From positions 1 through 6,891 of the forward strand of contig JBEKJD010000174.1 in assembly GCA_050011415.1 (NCBI GenBank): a stretch of DNA of 6,891 bases, read 5' to 3'. Shown piece after piece: positions 1 through 5,404 of the stretch. This stretch comes from JADFXI01 sp050011415. GTDB lineage: Bacteria; Nitrospirota; Thermodesulfovibrionia; Thermodesulfovibrionales; Dissulfurispiraceae. The position numbers were made by a program, and so were the translations under genes. A model generated the notes under the pieces. The model saw nothing but the letters and a program-made list of their open reading frames with translations, ran no database searches and had not been told where the DNA came from. Every line of letters begins with the position of its first letter. Position 1 is the first letter of the stretch.

Positions 1-152
1 ACCCTGTCAAGGCAACCACTCAACTTTCACAGGAAGGCAAGATTGTTATAAGGCCTGTAAAAGGAGGCGTTATGTTGTATCTGCCGGAAGATGCGCCTGC
101 AATGAAAGGACAGGGGGATGATGCTTTGAAAAAAATGGGGCTGGGGCAATAG
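1..152 (+). CDS. 3' end of an unrecognised protein-coding gene (partial)
   Basis: The frame read from base 3 is open from the window edge to a TAG at 150-152 and gives a 49-residue C-terminus containing GKIVIRPVKGGVMLYLPED, then a Lys/Gly-rich tail ending KKMGLGQ. The alternating hydrophobic pattern (IVIRPVKGGVMLYL) suggests beta strands. No domain, catalytic motif or membrane segment can be identified from this fragment, and I do not recognise the family. It is co-directional with nadD, 105 bases downstream, and the gap is almost filled by a hairpin-forming octamer repeat. That it is a genuine coding end rests on the clean frame and sensible amino-acid composition; the function is unknown. 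Confidence 0.5.
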   Translation, partial: PVKATTQLSQEGKIVIRPVKGGVMLYLPEDAPAMKGQGDDALKKMGLGQ

Positions 153-170
153 GCGAAAGAGGAAACATCA

Positions 171-248
171 GAATCGGAGAACCGGTGAATCGGGGAAACG
201 GGGAAAAATCTTTTGCTCCGGTTCACCCTTTCGCCCCTTCTCCGATTC
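171..248. repeat. Intergenic inverted repeat A, arms made of 8-base words
   Basis: The left arm is a run of octamers: GAATCGGA (171), GAACCGGT (179), GAATCGGG (187), GAAACGGG (195). The right arm, read on the - strand from 248 down, is GAATCGGA, GAAGGGGC, GAAAGGGT, GAACCGGA. The arms can pair as an imperfect stem of about 35 bp (169-203 with 216-250), with the outermost 11 bases perfect. The tip AAAAATCTTTT (204-214) is itself self-complementary. The element fills the gap between the upstream stop codon and nadD, ending 9 bases before the nadD ATG. It lacks a T-run after the stem, so it is not a typical rho-independent terminator. Confidence 0.8.
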
Positions 249-257
249 GGCTTTTAT

Positions 258-905
258 ATGGGGTCTGATTTGAGGCTTGGAATTTTTGGCGGCACATTCA
301 ATCCTATCCATTCAGCGCATTTAAGAACTGCTGAGGAAGTCGGGTATAAACTTGGGCTTGATAAAGTAATCTTTGTTCCGTCCGGGAACCCCCCTCTCAA
401 GGAGCAAGGTACGGTTGAGGCTTCTCACCGTTTTGCAATGGCCACGCTTGCTGCTGCTTCCAATAAAGGCTTTATCATCTCCGACCTTGAAGCCGGCAAG
501 AAGGGGAAGTCGTATACGGTTGATACTCTTCGCATGTTCCATAAGAACTATCCCGGCGCCGAACTTTTTTTTATACTCGGCATTGATGCTTTTCTCGATA
601 TGCCTAAATGGCGTCAGCCTGAGAGGCTGACAGGCATAACAGATTTCATTATAGTGTCGCGTCCGGGATTCAGTTTTGATGCCGTTGCGAAATCCCCGTA
701 TATACAGTCTGTCGAAAGCTCTGCCGGCGCATATGCATTGTGCTCTTTGAAGAGCGGCAGGAGAGCTTTTTTAGTGCCGGTTACCCGGCTGGATATATCG
801 TCAACCGGGATCCGGCATCTTATCAAGCAGAAAAAAAGTATTAAATACCTCTTGCCTCCATCGGTGGAAAGATATATAAAGAAAAATAAATTGTATGATA
901 AATAG
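258..905 (+). CDS. nadD: Nicotinate-nucleotide adenylyltransferase (NadD)
   Basis: Cytoplasmic enzyme that transfers AMP from ATP to nicotinate mononucleotide, giving deamido-NAD, the step shared by de novo and salvage NAD synthesis. The 215-residue product has the nucleotidyltransferase Rossmann fold markers in order: GGTFNPIHSAH (11-21, ATP-binding HxGH-type motif, here HSAH), PSGNPPLK (41-48), SYTVDTL (85-91), LGIDAF (107-112), SRPGF (134-138) and ISSTGIR (180-186, the C-terminal ATP-phosphate motif). Length is normal for the family. I chose ATG 258 because the GIFGGTFNP strand starts eight residues later; the frame stays open upstream to 213, but those codons lie in hairpin element A. No Shine-Dalgarno is visible before 258. 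A TTG at 270 is a possible alternative start. No rsfS follows, unlike in many genomes; a sensor kinase gene does. Confidence 0.95.
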   Translation: MGSDLRLGIFGGTFNPIHSAHLRTAEEVGYKLGLDKVIFVPSGNPPLKEQGTVEASHRFAMATLAAASNKGFIISDLEAGKKGKSYTVDTLRMFHKNYPGAELFFILGIDAFLDMPKWRQPERLTGITDFIIVSRPGFSFDAVAKSPYIQSVESSAGAYALCSLKSGRRAFLVPVTRLDISSTGIRHLIKQKKSIKYLLPPSVERYIKKNKLYDK

Positions 906-1010
906 GCAATAGGTAATGGGTCATAGGTTATAGGTTATAGGTTATGGGTTATAGGAAAAAATCTTTTCTTGTTTCTTTCCCTATTACCTATAACCTATGT
1001 CCCATTACCT
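904..1010. repeat. Intergenic inverted repeat B, arms made of 7-base words (RGGTTAT)
   Basis: Starting inside the nadD stop codon, the left side reads as consecutive heptamers: AGGCAAT (904), AGGTAAT (911), GGGTCAT (918), AGGTTAT (925, 932 and 939), GGGTTAT (946). The right arm on the - strand reads AGGTAAT (1010-1004), GGGACAT, AGGTTAT, AGGTAAT, AGGGAAA. Bases 911-941 pair with 980-1010 at 29 of 31 positions, and the word order is the same in both arms, so this is an inverted duplication. The spacer contains GGAAAAAATCTTTT (954-967), nearly the same string as at the tip of element A. The right arm ends 9 bases before the histidine kinase ATG. Confidence 0.85.
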
Positions 1011-1019
1011 GATGTTGTT

Positions 1020-2114
1020 ATGATATCGTTTGAAGCAGTTGTCAATAATCTTGATGAAGCTCTTTTTCTTTTTGATAAGAGGGGGAGACTTGCCTTTGTT
1101 AACAAGGCTGGAGAGGAGTTCTTCGGCAAAGGGCTTAAAGAGATCAGGCGCCGCACGTTTAAAGAGCTTTTTTCGGATATTAAAGATATTGTTGTGCTCC
1201 TGCAAAAAACCATCAGGGAAGGACGGCTGTTTAATTATAGGGACCTCGAGGTGGAGAGGGGCGGCCAGAGGACTATTAACGTCAATAGTTCCCCTTTTTA
1301 TCTTGACAACAATCTGGAAGGAGCTTTGCTTTGTATCAGGGAGAACCTGTCGATAAGCGGCAAGGAAAACTATCACTTTGATGCCATGCCGTATCTTATA
1401 GGTTCTATCGCCCATGAAATCAAGAATCCGCTGAGCGGGATAAAAGGCGCCGCGCAGATATTGAAAAGCAGCGCGAAAGATTCCGAGGCGATAGAGTGTG
1501 TGGATCTTATCCTCAAAGAAGCGGAACGGCTGAATCTTGTATTGCACAGCTACCTTACAATGACGAGAATGCCTGTTTTTAACCGATTGAACATTCATGA
1601 AGTAATAGAGCATGCATTGAAGGTAATGGGCGCAGCCCTCCATGAGAAAAAGGTCCGTCTGAATAAATCATATGATCCGAGCCTTCCTGCTATCCGCGGC
1701 GATGAAAGCAAGCTGCTGCAGGTGTTTATCAACCTTGCAAAAAACGCCATAGAAGCCATGGAAGACCCCAAGCCGCCGGCGCATGTATTAAGCATCAGTA
1801 CAAGGCCCTCTGATGAGTATATGGTATTTTATGAAGGTGATGGGTCCGACGGAAGACAGAGGAAATCTAAAAAACAGCGGTGGGTGGTAATTACCCTGCA
1901 GGATACCGGGATCGGCATTCCCCGGGATGAAATTGAAAAGATATTTCTGCCGTTCTATACAAGAAAGAGCGGTGGGAGCGGTCTCGGACTGGCACTGTCA
2001 AAGAAGATTATAAAGGACCACGGGGGAACTATTAAAATCATTAGCAAGACAGGGCGGGGAACGACCATAAGCGTGTACCTCCCTCTGGAGATAGGCAGCG
2101 AGGGAGAATTGTAA
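1020..2114 (+). CDS. PAS-domain sensor histidine kinase, NtrB-like
   Basis: The 364-residue protein has an N-terminal PAS-like sensor domain (about 5-115, FLFDKRGRLAFVNKAGEEFFG), a dimerisation/phosphoacceptor H-box (SIAHEIKNPLSGIKG, 129-143, His132 the phosphorylation site) and a HATPase_c domain with N-box (NLAKNAIEAM, Asn242), G1 (DTGIGIP, 295-301), F-box (FLPFYTRKSGGSG) and G2 (GSGLGLAL, 319-326). There is no signal peptide or membrane segment, so it should sense something in the cytoplasm, as NtrB does. An inserted charged stretch (about 262-285, rich in D, G, K and R) separates N-box from G1. Its partner is the regulator encoded one base downstream. ATG 1020 is chosen because the frame's extension to 969 lies entirely in repeat B; no Shine-Dalgarno is visible. 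The stimulus is unknown and ntrB identity is not claimed. Confidence 0.93.
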   Translation: MISFEAVVNNLDEALFLFDKRGRLAFVNKAGEEFFGKGLKEIRRRTFKELFSDIKDIVVLLQKTIREGRLFNYRDLEVERGGQRTINVNSSPFYLDNNLEGALLCIRENLSISGKENYHFDAMPYLIGSIAHEIKNPLSGIKGAAQILKSSAKDSEAIECVDLILKEAERLNLVLHSYLTMTRMPVFNRLNIHEVIEHALKVMGAALHEKKVRLNKSYDPSLPAIRGDESKLLQVFINLAKNAIEAMEDPKPPAHVLSISTRPSDEYMVFYEGDGSDGRQRKSKKQRWVVITLQDTGIGIPRDEIEKIFLPFYTRKSGGSGLGLALSKKIIKDHGGTIKIISKTGRGTTISVYLPLEIGSEGEL

Positions 2115-2115
2115 A

Positions 2116-3516
2116 ATGAGTAAGCGACTGCTGGTGATAGATGATGATGAAAGCGTGTTATGGGTAATAAGGAAGGCGCTTGAACCACTTGGTTATGACA
2201 TAGAGACAAGGACAAGCATCAGAGCCGGAATCAAGATTGCCGATAAATATAAGCTCATATTACTCGACCTCATGCTTCCCGACGGCAATGGTATCGATGC
2301 CCTGAAGGAGATAAGGGTTTTCAGTTCCGATACCCTGGTTATTATCGTTACCGCGCACGGACGGATGGAAAGCGCCATAGACGCCATGAAGGAGGGCGCC
2401 TATGATTACTTAGAGAAGCCGTTCGACATAGAGGAACTGAAAATTATTGTAGAGAAGGCCTTCAGGGATATAGCCATACGCGATGAACTCCTCAAGCTCA
2501 GGCAGAGCAAGGAAGATGCGATGCCCTTCCAGAAGGCCGGCCAGATTATCGGCAAATCCCGCAGTATTCTGAAAATTTTTAAGGAAATAGGGAGGGTTGC
2601 GCCAAAAGATGTTACAGTGCTTATTTCCGGGGAGAGCGGTACCGGCAAAGAGCTTGTCGCGAGGGCTATGCATAATAACAGCAGAAGGAAATTCGGGTCC
2701 TTCGTTGCCATTAATTCCGCTTCGATTCCCAGGGAACTTATGGAAGCGGAGCTTTTCGGCTGGGAGAAGGGCGCCTTTAGCGGTGCTGTGGAAAAAACTG
2801 AAGGCAAGATACAGGCGGCTGATGGGGGAACGCTCTTCCTTGATGAGATTTCCGAACTTGATGTTGACCTCCAGGCGAAACTCCTGCGCTTTTTGCAGGA
2901 GCGGGAGTACAGCCTGCTGGGCAGCAATAAGGTCATCAAGGCCGACGTCAGGATTATTGGGGCCACCAACAAGGACCTTATGGAGTGCATTAAGTGCGGG
3001 CTCTTCCGCGAGGACTTGTATTACAGGTTCAATGTCATTGAATTGAAGCTTCCGCCTCTCAGGGAGAGGAAAGAAGACATTCTCCCGCTATCGCGGCATT
3101 TTCTTAAAGAGTCGATAAAGGCCTTTGAGCTGCCTCCAAAAGATTTCTCTAAAGATGGCGAAAAGTCCCTCACCGGCTATGATTGGCCCGGCAATGTGAG
3201 AGAGCTTGAAAATTGTATTAAAAGGGCTGCTATTCTTTCCAGGGGTAGTCTGATCGAAAGGAGGGACCTCTTTGCCAATGATTATAATTCTTGCTCCATA
3301 AAAGAATTTTTAGAAGGGAAGCTTAATGGTTTCCTGAATAAAATGACGAGGGTTGAGAATTCGAATCTTTATGAAACGATCGTAGCCGAAGTAGAGAAGG
3401 CACTCTTTGGCATAGTGTTAAAGGAAACCGGCGGGAACCAGGTCAAGTCGGCAAAAATCCTTGGGATCAACAGAAATACTCTTAACAAGAAGATGAAAGA
3501 GTACAAACTTATTTGA
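2116..3516 (+). CDS. Sigma-54-dependent response regulator, NtrC family
   Basis: A 466-residue three-domain activator. The receiver domain (1-120) has the acidic pocket DDD (9-11), phosphoacceptor Asp51 (LLDLMLPDGNG), Thr79 and Lys101. The AAA+ domain (about 143-370) has Walker A GESGTGKE (172-179), the sigma-54 contact loop as GAFSGA (219-224) rather than GAFTGA, Walker B GGTLFLDE (237-244), arginine-finger region FREDLYYRFNV (297-306) and sensor II WPGNVREL (357-364). A Fis-type helix-turn-helix (437-462, NQVKSAKILGINRNTL) binds DNA. The start follows the kinase stop by one base, with GGGAG at 2102-2106 as Shine-Dalgarno, implying coupled translation. ELFGWEKGAF carries Trp where His is usual. 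Phosphorylation by the upstream kinase should drive ATP-dependent remodelling of sigma-54 RNA polymerase. Target genes are not evident here. Confidence 0.95.
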   Translation: MSKRLLVIDDDESVLWVIRKALEPLGYDIETRTSIRAGIKIADKYKLILLDLMLPDGNGIDALKEIRVFSSDTLVIIVTAHGRMESAIDAMKEGAYDYLEKPFDIEELKIIVEKAFRDIAIRDELLKLRQSKEDAMPFQKAGQIIGKSRSILKIFKEIGRVAPKDVTVLISGESGTGKELVARAMHNNSRRKFGSFVAINSASIPRELMEAELFGWEKGAFSGAVEKTEGKIQAADGGTLFLDEISELDVDLQAKLLRFLQEREYSLLGSNKVIKADVRIIGATNKDLMECIKCGLFREDLYYRFNVIELKLPPLRERKEDILPLSRHFLKESIKAFELPPKDFSKDGEKSLTGYDWPGNVRELENCIKRAAILSRGSLIERRDLFANDYNSCSIKEFLEGKLNGFLNKMTRVENSNLYETIVAEVEKALFGIVLKETGGNQVKSAKILGINRNTLNKKMKEYKLI

Positions 3517-3542
3517 TTTTTCAGTGTTAAATGTGCTATAAA
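3513..3542 (+). promoter_or_regulatory. Possible sigma-70-type promoter upstream of rpsF
   Basis: TTGATT (3513-3518), overlapping the response-regulator stop codon, is followed after 18 bases by TATAAA (3537-3542), preceded by TG one base upstream (an extended -10). This is the best promoter-like pair between the regulator gene and rpsF. Against it, initiation about seven bases later would put the terminator-like hairpin at 3551-3564 at the very 5' end of the transcript. Weak, consensus-only evidence. Confidence 0.3.
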
Positions 3543-3550
3543 CATAGTTC

Positions 3551-3570
3551 TTGGGGTGCCCCAAATTTTT
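3551..3570 (+). terminator. Probable rho-independent terminator after the two-component genes
   Basis: TTGGGG and CCCCAA form a compact GC-rich hairpin (3551-3564), followed directly by A and a run of six T (3566-3571). It lies 34 bases after the regulator stop codon and before the rpsF leader, so it probably ends the kinase-regulator transcript and separates it from the ribosomal cluster. The stem is short (5-6 bp), so termination may be partial. Confidence 0.6.
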
Positions 3571-3590
3571 TCTTCTTGAAATTGGTGTAT

Positions 3591-3646
3591 CCTCCATGCC
3601 CTTCCTTTGTGAAAGGGCTTAATATCCATATGGAGGTGTAATGTGA
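3591..3646 (+). promoter_or_regulatory. Structured rpsF leader that can hide the ribosome-binding site
   Basis: CCTCCAT (3591-3597) is perfectly complementary to ATGGAGG (3630-3636), which contains the rpsF Shine-Dalgarno GGAGG (3632-3636). Inside lies a second stem, GCCCTT (3598-3603) with AAGGGC (3613-3618), stacked directly on the outer 5' arm. That leaves an 11-base bulge (3619-3629) on the 3' side only. CCTTT (3604-3608) with AAAGG (3612-3616) is an alternative inner pairing. Leaders bound by the S6:S18 protein pair are known upstream of rpsF in many bacteria, and this position and outline fit such a feedback switch. I could not confirm the diagnostic unpaired CCG of that motif, so the identity remains an inference; the complementarity itself is direct. 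Confidence 0.5.
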
Positions 3647-4068
3647 ATTGGTACGAAAGCATGGTCATCCTGAATCCTTCCTTTAATGACGAGGAAATCA
3701 AAGCTGCAGTTGATAAGGTTTCAGAGCTGATAACGAAATCAGGCGGCGAGGTTTACAAGTCTGATAACTGGGGGAAGCGGAAGCTTGCTTATGAGCTGAA
3801 TAAACAGAAGATGGGAATATACATCTTTTTTCTGTTCAGGGCCCCTTCCTCCACAATCGGCAAAATCGAAAGTTTTTTTAAGGTTTTTGATCCTGTACTC
3901 AAATTTATGGTAATCAGACTCGGCAATAAACAGATAGCTGCTCTGCCTAAAGAGGTGCTGGGGGGCATTGCGGCAGGGACCGGCGTCCCCCCCGAAAACT
4001 CGAAAACTGAAGGTGCAGCTCAAGGCGCTGAACCCCCGGAAGAAGTGAAAGCAGGCGCTAATGTTTAA
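3643..4068 (+). CDS. rpsF: 30S ribosomal protein S6
   Basis: S6 sits on the 30S platform, where it pairs with S18 and binds the central domain of 16S rRNA. The 141-residue product has the S6 core at 1-97: WYESMVILNPSFNDEEI, then GGEVYKSDNWGKRKLAYELNKQKMG and IESFFKVFDPVLKFMVIRL. A low-complexity Ala/Gly/Pro/Glu tail (about 108-141) lengthens it beyond the usual 95-130 residues. The start is GTG 3643, with GGAGG (3632-3636) six bases upstream. An out-of-frame ATG at 3641 is followed at once by TGA, so it cannot be the real start. The stop overlaps the start of ssb by eight bases, so the two are probably translationally coupled. Confidence 0.95.
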   Translation: MNWYESMVILNPSFNDEEIKAAVDKVSELITKSGGEVYKSDNWGKRKLAYELNKQKMGIYIFFLFRAPSSTIGKIESFFKVFDPVLKFMVIRLGNKQIAALPKEVLGGIAAGTGVPPENSKTEGAAQGAEPPEEVKAGANV

Positions 4069-4483
4069 CCGTATCATTCTCATAGGGAACCTTACCAGAG
4101 ATCCTGAAGTGCGGTACACTCCGGGAGGGACCCCTGTTGCGACTATTTCTATCGCGGTCAATTCCAAATACAAACAGGGTGATGAGACAAAAGAAGAGGT
4201 GCTTTTCATCAATGCTGTTGTATTCGGCAAACAGGCCGAGAGCTGCGGCCACTATTTGAACAAGGGAAATCCCGTTCTGGTGGAAGGCAGGCTCCGCGAA
4301 CGCAAATGGGAGGCGGACGGAGTCCAGAAGAGTAAATTTGAAGTTATAGCAAGGGATGTGAGATTCCTGCCAAAGCGGGATTCCGCCCGAGGCGGACAAG
4401 TGCGTGGTGAAGGATCTGCCGAAGGATCCGGCGCTGCCGATCTGACGCCGCCGGATGAAACGACGGATTTGGAGCCGTTTTAA
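4061..4483 (+). CDS. ssb: Single-stranded DNA-binding protein
   Basis: SSB coats single-stranded DNA in replication, repair and recombination and recruits partner proteins through its C-terminal tip. The 140-residue product has an OB-fold of about 105 residues (MFNRIILIGNLTRDPEVRYT at the start, FINAVVFGKQAE, then VLVEGRLRERKWE). A short, disordered Gly/Ala/Arg-rich linker (about 106-130) follows, and the chain ends in the partner-binding tip TTDLEPF, a variant of the usual acidic DDxPF. Its ATG lies inside the end of rpsF (ATGTTTAA overlap). The arrangement rpsF-ssb-rpsR is the classical order. The linker is short compared with E. coli SSB, as in many non-enteric bacteria. Confidence 0.95.
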   Translation: MFNRIILIGNLTRDPEVRYTPGGTPVATISIAVNSKYKQGDETKEEVLFINAVVFGKQAESCGHYLNKGNPVLVEGRLRERKWEADGVQKSKFEVIARDVRFLPKRDSARGGQVRGEGSAEGSGAADLTPPDETTDLEPF

Positions 4484-4492
4484 AAAAAGACA

Positions 4493-4593
4493 GGTCATGG
4501 GTAATTGGTCATAGGTTATGGGTGAAGGGCAAACACAAAAAAACTCCCCCATTTAACCTATAACCCATAACCTATAACCCATAACCCATAACC
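4493..4593. repeat. Intergenic inverted repeat C, arms made of 7-base words (GGTTATR)
   Basis: The left side reads as heptamers GGTCATG (4493), GGTAATT (4500), GGTCATA (4507), GGTTATG (4514), GGTGAAG (4521), GGCAAAC (4528). The right arm on the - strand reads GGTTATG, GGTTATG, GGTTATA, GGTTATG, GGTTATA, GGTTAAA from 4593 down. Bases 4493-4523 pair with 4563-4593 at 27 of 31 positions. The loop is A-rich. It shares with element B the 13-base string GGTCATAGGTTAT (919-931 and 4507-4519) in the same heptamer context, so B and C belong to one sequence family. It splits ssb from rpsR inside what should be one operon. Confidence 0.85.
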
Positions 4594-4615
4594 AGTTTTC
4601 AAGAAAGGAGAGGAC

Positions 4616-4840
4616 ATGCAACCGAAAAGATTTCAGAAAAGGAAATTCTGCAGATTTTGCGCTGACAAGATATCGTTTATCGATTATAAAGATTTAAAAG
4701 GCCTGAGGAGCTACATGACTGAGCGCGGGAAGATCCTCACAAGGAAAATGACCGGGACCTGCGCGACCCATCAGAGGGAATTGACCACCGCAGTCAAGAG
4801 AGCACGTTATATTGCGCTCTTGCCTTTTATGGAAAAATAG
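4616..4840 (+). CDS. rpsR: 30S ribosomal protein S18
   Basis: S18 binds S6 and 16S rRNA on the 30S platform. The 74-residue product shows the family signature: KFCRFCADKISFIDYKD, then LRSYMTERGKILTRKMTGTC and HQRELTTAVKRARYIALLPF. Cys12, Cys15, Cys49 and His52 are placed as in the metal-binding (Cys-containing) form of S18, so zinc binding is plausible; this rests on residue spacing only. Length is typical. The start has a strong Shine-Dalgarno, AAGGAG at 4605-4610, five bases before ATG. This lies just beyond hairpin C, which separates the gene from ssb by 132 bases. No rplI follows; a DUF507 gene begins one base after the stop codon. Confidence 0.96.
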   Translation: MQPKRFQKRKFCRFCADKISFIDYKDLKGLRSYMTERGKILTRKMTGTCATHQRELTTAVKRARYIALLPFMEK

Positions 4841-4841
4841 G

Positions 4842-5123
4842 ATGCGCATACCAAAGAGCTGGGTGCCTTTGCTGGCAAGGCAGATTGTCAACAATCTTGT
4901 TAACAAGGGCCTCATTGAACCGCCTGTCAGTGTTGAGCGGCTTATTGAAGAAACCGGCAATCTGCTGCTTGATGAGCTTATGGCTGAAGACAGGCTGAAT
5001 GACGAAGTGCGGCAGTTGTTAAAAAAGTACGAGTCCGAAATAGCAAAAGGTAGACTTGACTTCAGGAAGCTGTTTGATATGACTAAGCAGAAGCTTGTCA
5101 GGGAAAGGAACATCGTATTATGA
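4842..5123 (+). CDS. DUF507 family protein, first of a tandem pair
   Basis: A 93-residue, highly charged protein predicted to be mostly helical, with no signal peptide or membrane segment. It aligns without gaps to the next gene's product over about the first 70 residues: both have KGLI at 22-25, [DN]EL at 44-46, VR at 56-57, Tyr63 and Gly70. Together they match my recollection of DUF507 (Pfam), a family of unknown function seen in Aquificota, Nitrospirota and former deltaproteobacteria. ATG 4842 starts one base after the rpsR stop; a TTG extension to 4812 would overlap rpsR and is less likely. The stop overlaps the next start (ATGA). Co-transcription with rpsR is likely; the function is unknown. 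Confidence 0.82.
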   Translation: MRIPKSWVPLLARQIVNNLVNKGLIEPPVSVERLIEETGNLLLDELMAEDRLNDEVRQLLKKYESEIAKGRLDFRKLFDMTKQKLVRERNIVL

Positions 5124-5398
5124 TGCTCTCGGACGACAAGATAACCCATACCACCCACATGCTGTTAAAGGGACTCATGGAAAAAGGTTTAATTATATTA
5201 AAGGAGGATGACAGCCTGCTGAGAAGGGAAATAAAGCGGACTATCATCAACGAATTAAAAATCGGCGAGGGCATTGATGCCGACGTGAGGAAAAAACTTC
5301 AGTCTTATACAAAAAAGGTTATTGAAGGCAGCCCTGAATGGGAAATAATGTATAAAAAGTTCTTTGAAGAGGAAGACGCCAAAAAAGGCCGGAGATGA
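5120..5398 (+). CDS. DUF507 family protein, second of a tandem pair
   Basis: A 92-residue charged helical protein: DDKITHTTHMLLKGLMEKGLI near the N-terminus, REIKRTIINELKIGE in the middle, DADVRKKLQSY and GSPEWEIMYKKFFEEE near the C-terminus, ending in a basic AKKGRR tail. This copy looks closest to the canonical DUF507 sequence as I recall it. ATG 5120 overlaps the preceding stop by four bases (ATGA); a second ATG at 5123 is an equally possible start. Such overlap between paralogues suggests they are made in equal amounts, perhaps as a heterodimer, which is inference. It is the last gene before hairpin element D. No catalytic residues are apparent. Confidence 0.85.
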   Translation: MMLSDDKITHTTHMLLKGLMEKGLIILKEDDSLLRREIKRTIINELKIGEGIDADVRKKLQSYTKKVIEGSPEWEIMYKKFFEEEDAKKGRR

Positions 5399-5404
5399 TG
5401 TTTC

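Noticed and set aside
171..248. Element A as a rho-independent terminator
   Set aside because: The stem is imperfect and is followed by CTTTTATATG rather than a T-run, with the nadD start only 9 bases away.
904..1010. CRISPR array or riboswitch as an explanation for the repeats
   Set aside because: The 7-base words are far too short and have no spacers, and the arms are inverted; no known aptamer layout is visible.
1005..1643. Long open frame on the - strand (212 codons) inside the histidine kinase gene
   Set aside because: It is antisense to a clearly conserved kinase, shows no domain, and has Cys/His/Arg-rich shadow composition.
2406..2990. 194-codon open frame on the - strand inside the response regulator gene
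   Set aside because: It is a Ser/Leu-rich shadow of the conserved AAA+ coding strand; no motif or ribosome-binding site.
4812..4841. TTG start at 4812 for the first DUF507 gene
   Set aside because: It would overlap rpsR by 29 bases and add residues absent from the paralogue; ATG 4842 gives a gapless alignment to it.
4869..4886. Sigma-54-like string TGGCAAGGCAGATTGT, a possible target of the regulator
   Set aside because: It lies inside the first DUF507 coding region, its -12 part is TTGT rather than TTGC, and no gene start follows at a suitable distance.
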